Positions 1 through 6,856 of a stretch of DNA of 7,751 bases are shown in pieces (positions within the stretch are counted from its first letter, which is position 1; every line of letters begins with the position of its first letter). The notes beneath the pieces were generated by a model. The model made no database searches and had not been told where the DNA came from. It saw nothing but the letters and a program-made list of their open reading frames with translations. This stretch comes from Candidatus Nanopelagicaceae bacterium (GTDB taxonomy: Bacteria > Actinomycetota > Actinomycetes > Nanopelagicales > Nanopelagicaceae), in contig CANLAY010000041.1 in assembly GCA_947488635.1 (NCBI GenBank), positions 1 to 7,751 of the forward strand, given 5' to 3'. The position numbers and the translations under genes were made by a program.

Positions 1-419
1 TTGCGAAAGCCCAGCAGCAACGAATCGTCAATGAAATTAGGGTACGCAACCGCTAATTGACGGGCGAATACTTCAGCATTAGCCAAGTTATCTCGCGTCA
101 GAATCCCCATAAATTGCACATCCGAGTACTTGTCAGACAGCGCAATTAAAGCTGGAATTTCAGCTCGACAAGGTGAGCACCATGAGGCCCAAACATTCAC
201 AACTGCAATCTGGTTCCCTGCAAAATCAAATTTAGTTCCGTACAAAGTGTCGCCACTAAGTTTTGGTGCCATCGTGCGATCAGCGGCTGAAATAAAAGTT
301 ACTGCGCCATTTCCAGAGATGTAATTCTCTTGCGCGGTTGAAACTCCACCGTTTCCACAGCTAGACAGAACAAGTGCGCTAACTGCTACAAGGATTGACC
401 GACGTAAGTTGCGAATCAT
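1..419 (-). CDS. TlpA/ResA-type thioredoxin-fold lipoprotein (partial, C-terminus outside the window)
   Basis: I translated this frame by hand: 139 codons are present and the frame is still open at the left edge. The N-terminus is a lipoprotein signal: basic residues (R3, R6, R7), a hydrophobic stretch at about 9-19, then the lipobox LSSC with the lipidated Cys at 21. A flexible linker follows, then a thioredoxin fold with the redox motif WCSPC at 80-84, preceded by the typical V-N-V-W-A-S strand. Known for the family: TlpA/ResA proteins are anchored outside the cytoplasmic membrane and reduce apocytochrome c thiols, taking electrons from CcdA. Members are usually near 190-200 aa, so about 55 residues, including the cis-Pro loop, should lie beyond position 1. 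The start is the ATG whose ATGA overlaps the stop of the histidine phosphatase gene. No Shine-Dalgarno is visible, which suits reinitiation. The same gene pair occurs in Mycobacterium (Rv0525-Rv0526), followed by ccdA, resB and ccsA. The exact substrate is inferred. Confidence 0.93.
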   Translation of the reverse strand, partial: MIRNLRRSILVAVSALVLSSCGNGGVSTAQENYISGNGAVTFISAADRTMAPKLSGDTLYGTKFDFAGNQIAVVNVWASWCSPCRAEIPALIALSDKYSDVQFMGILTRDNLANAEVFARQLAVAYPNFIDDSLLLGFR

Positions 420-1039
420 TTTTTCGGCGGCAACAAGTGTTTCGCTGGTTCAGAGTAAGAAAGATCTGAGATTAAACCTTCATCATCAAAGTGAATACTG
501 GTGACGGATGCTAATGAACATTCACGGTTACGTGGATCATGAATCAATCGACGTCCTTCAATGGCACTTCGCAAAATCCAAATTGGCAGTTGATGCGAGA
601 CACAGATGGCATCCTTACCGTTTGCTGCTTTATTGGCTGCAAATACTGCTGCCAACATACGTGCGATCTGTTCGTCGTAAGGTTCGCCCCAAGATGGTTT
701 CCAAGGGTTATATAAATGGCGCCATGCTGATGGATGCTTAAGGACGCCATCACCAATTCCAAATGGCTTGCCTTCAAAAATATTGGCGGCTTCAATTAGA
801 CGGTCATCGGTGGTAATTGAAATATTGTGTGCGGCAGCAATAGGGGCGGCAGTCTCTTGGGCTCTTTGTAGCGGTGAAACATAAAGTGCGCCTAAATCAA
901 TTGCTTTTGCCCATTCACCTAAAGTGCTAGCCATCGCTTGGCCGCGCTCTGATAATCGCCAACCTGGTTGACGGCCATAGAGAATCTTCTGAGGATTCTC
1001 TACCTCGCCGTGGCGAATAACGTGGACAGTTGAAGTCAT
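416..1039 (-). CDS. Histidine phosphatase family protein (phosphoglycerate mutase-like)
   Basis: This 207-aa cytoplasmic protein belongs to the histidine phosphatase (two-histidine) superfamily. Visible signatures are the N-terminal RHGE at 9-12 with the phospho-accepting His10, the S-P-L-x-R-A-x-E-T segment at 55-63 containing the phosphate-binding Arg59, an acidic L-I-E element around 81-83, and the second catalytic His149 in C-V-S-H-Q. Family members act as phosphatases or mutases through a phosphohistidine intermediate; the substrate cannot be read from the sequence. Nothing here argues for a glycolytic mutase, and the position next to the thioredoxin lipoprotein matches the Rv0525-like proteins of actinobacterial cytochrome c maturation clusters, whose role is not established. 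The ATG at 1039 sits exactly seven bases beyond a TATGCT box, so the mRNA may be leaderless. The stop overlaps the next start as ATGA, implying translational coupling. Confidence 0.93.
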   Translation of the reverse strand: MTSTVHVIRHGEVENPQKILYGRQPGWRLSERGQAMASTLGEWAKAIDLGALYVSPLQRAQETAAPIAAAHNISITTDDRLIEAANIFEGKPFGIGDGVLKHPSAWRHLYNPWKPSWGEPYDEQIARMLAAVFAANKAANGKDAICVSHQLPIWILRSAIEGRRLIHDPRNRECSLASVTSIHFDDEGLISDLSYSEPAKHLLPPKK

Positions 1040-1045
1040 ACGCTA

Positions 1046-1051
1046 AGCATA
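1046..1051 (-). promoter_or_regulatory. Candidate -10 box (TATGCT) of the histidine phosphatase operon, leaderless type
   Basis: Read on the minus strand the hexamer is TATGCT, which fits the actinobacterial TANNNT -10 pattern. If its last base is taken as -7, transcription would begin at 1039, the A of the ATG. No convincing -35 element is present. Prediction from spacing only. Confidence 0.45.
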
Positions 1052-1077
1052 AAGCGTCGGATTTAGAGTTCTCTCGC

Positions 1078-1083
1078 TAAGGT
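1078..1083 (+). promoter_or_regulatory. Candidate -10 box (TAAGGT) of the HAD phosphatase gene, overlapping a possible ribosome binding site
   Basis: TAAGGT fits TANNNT and, counting its last T as -7, places the transcription start at 1090, the A of the ATG. The same bases contain AAGG (1079-1082), which could instead be a weak Shine-Dalgarno seven bases before the ATG if transcription began upstream, for example from TAGAGT at 1064-1069 with a start near 1076. The two readings exclude each other on a single transcript. Confidence 0.4.
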
Positions 1084-1089
1084 AGTGAC

Positions 1090-1854
1090 ATGGCACTCAC
1101 CCAAAAGCGAGCGGCCTTTTTCGATGTAGATAACACCTTGATCCACGGATCATCGCTCTACTTTCTCGGAAGAGGCATGTATCAGCGAGGTTTCTTTACC
1201 AAAGCTGACATTTCGCGCTTCGTCTTAGCCAACCTGAGATTTCGCTTAACCGGTAAAGAAAATAAAGAAGAGATTCTTAAATTTCAGAATGCGGCAACTG
1301 ATTTTATTGGCGGCCATGGTGTTGCTGAGATTGAAGCAATCGGTCAGGAAATTTATGATGAATTCGTATCTCCCGCACTTTGGCAAGGCACGATAGACAT
1401 CGCTGGTGCGCATTTAGCAAATGGTGAAGAAGTATGGCTAGTTACTGCAGCCCCTGAAGATATGGCAATTCTGATTGCAAATCGGTTAGGTTTTACTGGC
1501 GCTCTCGGAAGTAAAGCAACCATCAAAGATGGAAAATACACCGGAACTTTAGAAGGTAATTTGTTGCATGGTGCTGAAAAAGCTGTTGCAATTAAGAAAT
1601 TAGCGGAAGAGCGAGATTTTGATCTAGCGCAGTGTTACTCATACTCAGATAGCCATAATGATCTGCCATTGCTTAGAGCGGTAGGAAAACCAAATGCAAT
1701 TAACCCTGATGCAATATTGCAAATACGAGCAATGAGTGAAGGCTGGCCAATACATGAATTTCGCCGGGGCCGCAAATTTAGCCAAATTTTTGGGCCACTC
1801 GTTAGCCGATTGGCAGCCGTCCTAACTTGGTTACGCCCTCGTAAATCTCGCTAG
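1090..1854 (+). CDS. HAD superfamily hydrolase, subfamily IB (SerB-like phosphatase)
   Basis: This is a 254-aa cytoplasmic phosphatase with all four HAD motifs. Motif I is D-V-D-N-T with the nucleophile Asp12 and acid/base Asp14. Motif II is the Thr119 in L-V-T-A-A. The motif III Lys is 164 in G-A-E-K. Motif IV is D-S-H-N-D-L-P-L-L with Asp187 and Asp191 for magnesium. The helical cap inserted between motifs I and II (about 20-100) and the Y-S-D-S-H-N-D-L-P wording are typical of subfamily IB, the phosphoserine phosphatase-like group that includes mycobacterial SerB1. The substrate may be phosphoserine or another small phosphomonoester; the sequence does not decide. The C-terminus is basic (residues about 225-254), with a hydrophobic patch around 238-247 that could touch the membrane. 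The gene stands alone between a divergent neighbour 50 bp upstream and a co-oriented operon 52 bp downstream. From memory, HAD-IB and glutaredoxin-like genes are near neighbours in Streptomyces; here the XPB operon lies between them. Confidence 0.93.
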   Translation: MALTQKRAAFFDVDNTLIHGSSLYFLGRGMYQRGFFTKADISRFVLANLRFRLTGKENKEEILKFQNAATDFIGGHGVAEIEAIGQEIYDEFVSPALWQGTIDIAGAHLANGEEVWLVTAAPEDMAILIANRLGFTGALGSKATIKDGKYTGTLEGNLLHGAEKAVAIKKLAEERDFDLAQCYSYSDSHNDLPLLRAVGKPNAINPDAILQIRAMSEGWPIHEFRRGRKFSQIFGPLVSRLAAVLTWLRPRKSR

Positions 1855-1891
1855 TCGAGTACTCAAATAGGCGGATCGACCTTCTTTCCAC

Positions 1892-1897
1892 TAATGT
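1892..1897 (+). promoter_or_regulatory. Candidate -10 box (TAATGT) of the helicase-associated/M20/XPB operon
   Basis: TAATGT fits TANNNT and ends ten bases before the ATG at 1907. That predicts a transcription start near 1904 and a leader of about three bases. No good -35 is seen in the 52-bp spacer. An AGGG at 1898-1901 lies five bases before the ATG and could act as a short ribosome binding site on a longer transcript. No terminator hairpin for the HAD gene is evident, so read-through is also possible. Confidence 0.35.
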
Positions 1898-1906
1898 AGG
1901 GCGGTT

Positions 1907-4102
1907 ATGGAAATTCGCTCATTTACTGACTATCTGCGCTCGCTTGACGATGCCGGTTTATCTGAGCTTTTTGCTGCTCGCCCCGATTTAGTCTCACCGG
2001 TTCCGCCAGATTTAGCATCCCTTGCAGTTCGAGCTTCATCTTCACACAGTATTGCGCGCGCAGTTGATTCGCTAACCGAGTTTGAATTCCAAATTCTCGA
2101 AGCATGTGTTGCGCTAGATGAAGAATTTACGCTTAAAAACGTTATTTCAATTACCCATAAGGATGCCGCCATTGCAGTCGTGCGACTTATATCTTTTGGG
2201 CTGATCTATCCAACTGAAAAAGCTTTGCGACTACCTACTTCGGTAAGCCAACTCTTAATTAATGAACCAGCAGGTCTGGGGCCAGCTTCTCTTGCAAAAT
2301 TAAAACTGACAGAATTAAACGAAGCGCCAGAAGCTGCTAATCGTGTGCTTACCCAATTAATTTGGGGACCACCTCGCGGAAGCGTTGGTGACATTAAGAA
2401 TCCAGGTCCTGGAATTGCTTGGTTGCTAGATCGAAAGTTTCTCGTTCCGCTAGATCAGCGCACTGTAATCATGCCACGCGAAGTCGGAATTTTCTTACGC
2501 GGTGGAAAAGTTCATAAGAGTTACGAAAGTACCGCACCTGGCGTAACCGGAACTAAACGAGTTGAGAAATCTGTAAACATGGCTGCGGCTGCAAATATCG
2601 CAACAGTGCTTGGTTGGGTCGAAGAGCTACTTCACTTCTGGGCACAAGAACCAGCAGATGCGCTTCGTTCTGGCGGTCTCGGTGTTCGTGACTTGAAATT
2701 AATTTCAGCACATATCGGAATCGATGAGAATTGTGCTGCATTCATTGCTGAACTTGCTTACTTAGCTGGGTTGCTAACTATCGATGGCGATGATCGTATT
2801 TTGCCAAGTAATAACTTTGATATTTGGTTAACCCAAAGCGCCGAAACTCGTTGGAGTTCTTTGGCAGCAAATTGGCTAACAACTTCACGCGTTAGCGGCC
2901 TAGTTGGTCGCGGCGAAGCAAAGAGCGTTGCTGCCCTTGGCCCCGAACTCGATCGCGTAAATGCGGCTAGCACCCGTAAATTGGTAATTAAGTTGCTCAA
3001 TGAACAACCAAACCTGGCACCTGAACTAGCTAGCTTTACGCGCACGGTTAAATGGATCTCGCCAAGTAAGCGTAATCCGGGCATTCAAGAAGAACTTATT
3101 GCCTGGACGCTGCGTGAGGCTGAATGGCTGGGGTTCACTGGTCAAGGCGCATCAGCAAAGTATGGGCGAGCGTTTATGAATGGTGCTAATGAGATTGGTA
3201 TCGATACCGATCTACCAAAACCGGTTGACCATATTTTGATTCAAAGTGATAACACTGCAATTGCACCGGGACCACTAGAGCATGACATTGCGCGTGATCT
3301 TTCCGCTGTTGCTGACATTGAAAGTCGAGGCGGGGCAACTGTTTTCCGATTCAGCGAAGCATCGATTCGTCGTGGGCTTGATCATGGCAAGAGTGGTGAA
3401 GAAATTCGGACCTTCTTAGTTAAGACTTCAAAAACTCCAATGCCACAACCACTAGAATATTTGATTGCCGATGTTGCTAAGAAACATGGGAAGCTGCGTG
3501 TTGGCAACACAGCCAGCTTTATCCGTTGTGAAGACACTTCACTTATTGCGCAGATCATGAGCGATAAGCGCCTTGATGTTCTTTCGCTAAGAAAAATTGC
3601 CGCTGAAGTTTTGATCTGCGATTTGGATGCTGCAGATGCCATGAATGTTTTGCGTAGTGCTGGTTACTTACCAGCAGCTGAGGCAAGTAACGGAGCCTTA
3701 ATCACTGGCCATCGCTCTCACCGCGCAAAAGCAAAACCAAAGCCACCACGGGTAATTGGTGAAATTGATCCGCCAACAGAATCAACTTTGTCTGCCGCAG
3801 TGCGTTCAATTAGAGCTGGCGAGAAATCTAGTCATAAGCAGAGTAAAATTCGTGACTCAGCCGCAAATGCTTTGGGTTCACTGCCGCGAACTACCGCAAA
3901 TGAAACTATGGATCTATTGGCAATCTATGTTGAAAAGCAACAGGCACTTTCGATTGGTTATGCCGATAACAATGGCGCCGTTTCACATCGCATAGTTGAC
4001 CCAATAAAAATATCGGCAGGTGCCTTAGTGGCTCGAGATCATGCCACTGGCGAGATGCAAAGCTTTCGAATCCCGCGTATTACCGGGGTCGCACCGCTAT
4101 GA
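1907..4102 (+). CDS. Helicase-associated protein (XPB/Ssl2-like domain) with C-terminal WYL-like domain
   Basis: This 731-aa protein belongs to the actinobacterial family typified by mycobacterial Rv0862c, the usual neighbour of XPB. The N-terminal segment (about 9-68) has the family pattern: an L-S-E-L-F-A-A-R-P-D-L stretch, a proline-rich P-V-P-P, and a helix followed by D-S-L-T. A long helical middle follows. The XPB/Ssl2-like domain (Pfam helicase_C_3 type) lies at about 440-550 and begins with H-I-L-I-Q-S-D-N-T. A winged-helix-like stretch at about 550-603 and a basic, proline-rich linker (about 602-620) precede a WYL-like module at 666-731, with I-G-Y, then R-I-V-D-P, then a R-I-P-R-I end. 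I see no Walker A or DEAD-type motif, so it is not itself an ATPase. Its function is unknown; working with XPB on DNA is inferred from gene order. The stop overlaps the M20 start as ATGA. Confidence 0.93.
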   Translation: MEIRSFTDYLRSLDDAGLSELFAARPDLVSPVPPDLASLAVRASSSHSIARAVDSLTEFEFQILEACVALDEEFTLKNVISITHKDAAIAVVRLISFGLIYPTEKALRLPTSVSQLLINEPAGLGPASLAKLKLTELNEAPEAANRVLTQLIWGPPRGSVGDIKNPGPGIAWLLDRKFLVPLDQRTVIMPREVGIFLRGGKVHKSYESTAPGVTGTKRVEKSVNMAAAANIATVLGWVEELLHFWAQEPADALRSGGLGVRDLKLISAHIGIDENCAAFIAELAYLAGLLTIDGDDRILPSNNFDIWLTQSAETRWSSLAANWLTTSRVSGLVGRGEAKSVAALGPELDRVNAASTRKLVIKLLNEQPNLAPELASFTRTVKWISPSKRNPGIQEELIAWTLREAEWLGFTGQGASAKYGRAFMNGANEIGIDTDLPKPVDHILIQSDNTAIAPGPLEHDIARDLSAVADIESRGGATVFRFSEASIRRGLDHGKSGEEIRTFLVKTSKTPMPQPLEYLIADVAKKHGKLRVGNTASFIRCEDTSLIAQIMSDKRLDVLSLRKIAAEVLICDLDAADAMNVLRSAGYLPAAEASNGALITGHRSHRAKAKPKPPRVIGEIDPPTESTLSAAVRSIRAGEKSSHKQSKIRDSAANALGSLPRTTANETMDLLAIYVEKQQALSIGYADNNGAVSHRIVDPIKISAGALVARDHATGEMQSFRIPRITGVAPL

Positions 4103-5214
4103 CCGACGCCCAAAGTCCCGAATACGGCAGACTTAACCCTATGCCTGACCTAATGCTTAGCGCTCTCGAGACCTTAGTTCGCTGCGAATCCCCCACCGAA
4201 GATCTCGCCGCTTGTCGCGAAGTTGTCGAAGTTGCCAGTGCAATTGCAGCTGATGTTTTAGGAACGCCGGCACAGATTCGTGAAATCGAAGGTCGCCCAG
4301 TTTTCTGGTGGGGCGATGCCAAACCTGAAATCGTTTTGCTTGCACATTTAGATACCGTTTGGCCAAAAGGTTCATACCAACCACTATTTGAAGTCAATGG
4401 TGATGTTATTCGTGGGCCCGGAACTTTTGATATGAAAGTTGGCTTCTTGCAAGCGCTCTTTGCGCTTAAGGGAATTGACGGATCAGTTGCGCTAGTTGCA
4501 ACAACTGATGAAGAAACGGGTAGCCACGCATCACGCAATTTAATTAAAGAACTTTCCAAAAACGCTAAAGCAGTTTTAGTACTTGAGGCATCACTTGATG
4601 GCAAAGTTAAAACTGGCCGCAAGGGAACCTCGATGTATCAAGTAAAAGTGCATGGACGTGCTGCTCATGCGGGTCTGGAACCCGAAAAAGGAATCAATTC
4701 AACCGTTGAAATTTCACATTTAGTTTTACAACTTGCAGCCCTTGAAAATTCTGAACACGGAACCACAGTTGTGCCAACCATGCTAAGCGCTGGCACGACA
4801 ACTAATTCAGTTCCGGATTTAGCTGTACTCGATATTGATGCACGTTCATATTCAACGAATGAATTGTTACGTGTTGATGCAGCTATCAAGGCGTTAAAGC
4901 CAAGTAACCCTGCTGCTCGCATTGAAGTTATTGGTAGCTTAAATCGTCCACCACTAGAACCTGCTGCTACTAAAGAACTTTACGAGCGAGCCGAAAAAGT
5001 TGCCGCAACAATCGGAATTCCGGTACTAGGTCATGCCTCAGTTGGTGGTGCTAGCGATGGCAACTTTGCCGCAGCTGCTGGTGCCCAAGTTCTAGATGGT
5101 TTAGGCGCAATTGGTGGCGGCGCGCATGCCCTCACTGAATGGGCAAGTGTTAGCGCAATGCACCAACGAACTGACTTCCTGCACGCCTTTATTAAGGACC
5201 TCCTAAATGACTGA
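4099..5214 (+). CDS. M20 family zinc metallopeptidase, carboxypeptidase G2-like
   Basis: This 371-aa protein has a full set of M20 active-site residues: His83 and Asp85 in A-H-L-D-T-V-W-P, the metal-bridging Asp111 in G-P-G-T-F-D-M-K, the pair Glu138-Glu139 (general base and ligand) in T-D-E-E-T-G, Glu163 in V-L-E-A-S, and His343 near the C-terminus in G-G-A-H. The lid/dimerisation domain (about 175-285) carries the conserved His190 in A-A-H-A-G. The wording around G-R-K-G-T and G-G-A-S-D-G-N resembles carboxypeptidase G2 and related glutamate-releasing or dipeptide-cleaving enzymes. There is no signal peptide, so it should act in the cytoplasm; the substrate is unknown. Length is normal. The chosen ATG gives an ATGA overlap with the upstream gene. 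The in-frame ATG at 4141 (residue 15) is where family similarity seems to begin and is a fair alternative. The end overlaps the XPB start by 8 bp. An M20 gene between the helicase partner and XPB is unexpected. Confidence 0.93.
   Translation: MTDAQSPEYGRLNPMPDLMLSALETLVRCESPTEDLAACREVVEVASAIAADVLGTPAQIREIEGRPVFWWGDAKPEIVLLAHLDTVWPKGSYQPLFEVNGDVIRGPGTFDMKVGFLQALFALKGIDGSVALVATTDEETGSHASRNLIKELSKNAKAVLVLEASLDGKVKTGRKGTSMYQVKVHGRAAHAGLEPEKGINSTVEISHLVLQLAALENSEHGTTVVPTMLSAGTTTNSVPDLAVLDIDARSYSTNELLRVDAAIKALKPSNPAARIEVIGSLNRPPLEPAATKELYERAEKVAATIGIPVLGHASVGGASDGNFAAAAGAQVLDGLGAIGGGAHALTEWASVSAMHQRTDFLHAFIKDLLND
5194..5198 (+). promoter_or_regulatory. Ribosome binding site of the XPB gene (AAGGA)
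   Basis: AAGGA lies eight bases before the ATG at 5207, inside the last codons of the M20 gene. It is the clearest Shine-Dalgarno in the window and supports this start. The neighbouring ATG at 5214, formed with the M20 stop (TGATG), is in a different frame. Confidence 0.6.
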
Positions 5215-6856
5215 TGGCCCGCTGATTGTCCAGAGCGATAAAACACTGCTCTTAGATATCGATCATCCGGGTTCGGTTGAATGCCGACGCGCTATTGCGC
5301 CTTTTGCTGAATTAGAGCGCTCGCCTGAACACATTCATACTTACCGGCTGACTAATTTAGGTCTGTGGAATGCCCGTGCTGCTGGCCACGATGCAGAGCA
5401 AGTAATTGATACGTTAATTAAATATTCTCGCTACGCAGTTCCCCACTCATTATTAGTCGATGTTGCCGAAACCATGTCGCGTTATGGTCGCTTACGGCTA
5501 GAGGCGGACCCAGTTCACGGACTTATTTTGATTACCAAAGACAGCGCTGTTCTTGAAGAAGTTATTCGGGCTAAGAAAATTGCGCCGCTGCTTGGCGTTC
5601 GCATTGATAAAGAAACTGTGGCTGTTCATCCGAGCCAACGTGGCGCAATTAAGCAATCGCTTTTGCGTCTGGGTTGGCCGGCCGAAGATTTCGCTGGCTA
5701 CGTCGATGGCCAAGCACATGAAATTGCATTAGTGCAAAAAGATTGGAAAATTCGTCCTTACCAAGAACTAGCTGCTGAAGGTTTCTGGCATGGTGGCTCT
5801 GGTGTCGTTGTACTTCCATGTGGAGCTGGAAAAACTATTGTTGGCGCAGCTGCAATGGCACATGCCAAAGCCACAACTTTGATTTTGGTAACCAACACAG
5901 TTGCTGCCCGTCAGTGGCGCGATGAATTGCTAAAGCGCACGACGTTGAATGAAGATGAAATTGGCGAGTATTCAGGTGCTAAAAAAGAGATCAGGCCAGT
6001 AACTATTGCTACCTATCAAGTTATGACTAAGAAGAAGAATGGTGTTTATGCGCACTTAGATCTCTTTGATACGCATGACTGGGGTTTGATTATTTACGAC
6101 GAAGTTCACTTATTGCCGGCGCCAATTTTCCGTTTTACTGCCGACATTCAATCGCGTCGTCGTTTAGGTTTGACTGCAACGCTAGTACGTGAAGATGGCA
6201 TGGAAGGCGAAGTATTTAGCCTTATTGGGCCGAAACGCTTTGATGTGCCCTGGAAAGAGATTGAATCTCAGGGCTATATCGCGCCGGCAGAATGTGTTGA
6301 AGTACGCGTGAATCTAACCGAATCTGAACGCATGTTGTATGCAACTGCTGAGCCTGAAGAACGTTATCGATACTGCTCGACAACTGCTACAAAACGTAAG
6401 GTTGTTGAAGCACTTGTTGAACGTCATGCCGCTGATCAAGTATTGGTAATTGGCCAATACATTTCGCAGCTTGATGAACTATCTGAAGTCCTTGGGGTTC
6501 CGCTAATTAAAGGCGATACCCCTGTTAAAGAGCGCGAACGTTTATTTGGACTATTTCGCACGGGCGAAATCAAGTGTTTAGTTGTATCTAAAGTGGCTAA
6601 CTTCTCAATTGATTTACCAGATGCCACAATTGCGATTCAAGTATCAGGTGCTTTTGGTTCTCGCCAAGAAGAAGCTCAGCGGTTAGGTCGCATCTTGCGT
6701 CCAAAGTCTGATGGCCGTGGCGCGATATTTTATTCAGTAGTTTCGCGTGACACTGTGGATCAAGACTTCGCGCAAAATCGCCAGCGATTCTTAGCTGAAC
6801 AGGGTTACTCGTATCGAATTATTGATGCTGACGATGTTTTTCAAGGTAAGATCTAA
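5207..6856 (+). CDS. xpb: XPB/ERCC3-type DNA repair helicase (superfamily 2)
   Basis: This 549-aa protein is a full-length bacterial XPB, an ATP-dependent 3'-5' DNA helicase or translocase related to the TFIIH subunit. The first ~170 residues form the damage-recognition-like N-terminal part. The helicase core shows a Q-motif-like R-P-Y-Q (183-186), Walker A G-A-G-K-T (206-210), motif II D-E-V-H (298-301), motif III G-L-T-A-T (321-325), and directly after it the RED motif diagnostic of XPB at 328-330. The second RecA domain follows, with motif V in V-S-K-V-A-N-F-S and motif VI Q-R-L-G-R-I-L-R-P-K (491-500). From memory it closely resembles the ~542-aa M. tuberculosis enzyme (Rv0861c), including the D-A-D-D near the end. 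Expected role: unwinding DNA in repair or at stalled transcription; the bacterial pathway is not settled. It is the last gene of the operon, and its end overlaps the convergent glutaredoxin gene by 38 bp, so there is no intergenic terminator. Confidence 0.97.
   Translation: MTDGPLIVQSDKTLLLDIDHPGSVECRRAIAPFAELERSPEHIHTYRLTNLGLWNARAAGHDAEQVIDTLIKYSRYAVPHSLLVDVAETMSRYGRLRLEADPVHGLILITKDSAVLEEVIRAKKIAPLLGVRIDKETVAVHPSQRGAIKQSLLRLGWPAEDFAGYVDGQAHEIALVQKDWKIRPYQELAAEGFWHGGSGVVVLPCGAGKTIVGAAAMAHAKATTLILVTNTVAARQWRDELLKRTTLNEDEIGEYSGAKKEIRPVTIATYQVMTKKKNGVYAHLDLFDTHDWGLIIYDEVHLLPAPIFRFTADIQSRRRLGLTATLVREDGMEGEVFSLIGPKRFDVPWKEIESQGYIAPAECVEVRVNLTESERMLYATAEPEERYRYCSTTATKRKVVEALVERHAADQVLVIGQYISQLDELSEVLGVPLIKGDTPVKERERLFGLFRTGEIKCLVVSKVANFSIDLPDATIAIQVSGAFGSRQEEAQRLGRILRPKSDGRGAIFYSVVSRDTVDQDFAQNRQRFLAEQGYSYRIIDADDVFQGKI

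Noticed and set aside
130..324. A 64-codon plus-strand open frame over the thioredoxin lipoprotein gene
   Set aside because: The opposite strand encodes the lipobox and WCSPC motif here, so this frame is the shadow.
416..1039. Naming the histidine phosphatase as glycolytic phosphoglycerate mutase
   Set aside because: Only the general superfamily motifs are visible and the gene context points to the cytochrome c maturation cluster, not glycolysis.
1040..1057. Inverted repeat ACGCT/AGCGT around the minus-strand -10 box
   Set aside because: Five-base arms with an eight-base spacer are expected by chance; not listed as an operator.
1090..1854. Assigning the HAD protein as the biosynthetic phosphoserine phosphatase SerB
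   Set aside because: Subfamily IB motifs are shared by enzymes with different substrates, and there is no serine pathway gene nearby.
1857..1864. Palindrome GAGTACTC just after the HAD stop codon, considered as part of a terminator
   Set aside because: It has no loop and no following T-run; the nearby GTCGA/TCGAC arms are only five bases. Not enough for a terminator or operator call.
2758..3084. A 108-codon minus-strand open frame inside the helicase-associated gene
   Set aside because: Composition and position match a shadow of the plus-strand coding frame; no start signal or family resemblance.
4080..4622. A 180-codon open frame on the minus strand, antisense to the start of the M20 gene
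   Set aside because: It is Ser/Ala/Thr-rich with no recognisable motif, and it lies wholly over the catalytic half of a well-supported gene on the other strand; a typical antisense shadow.
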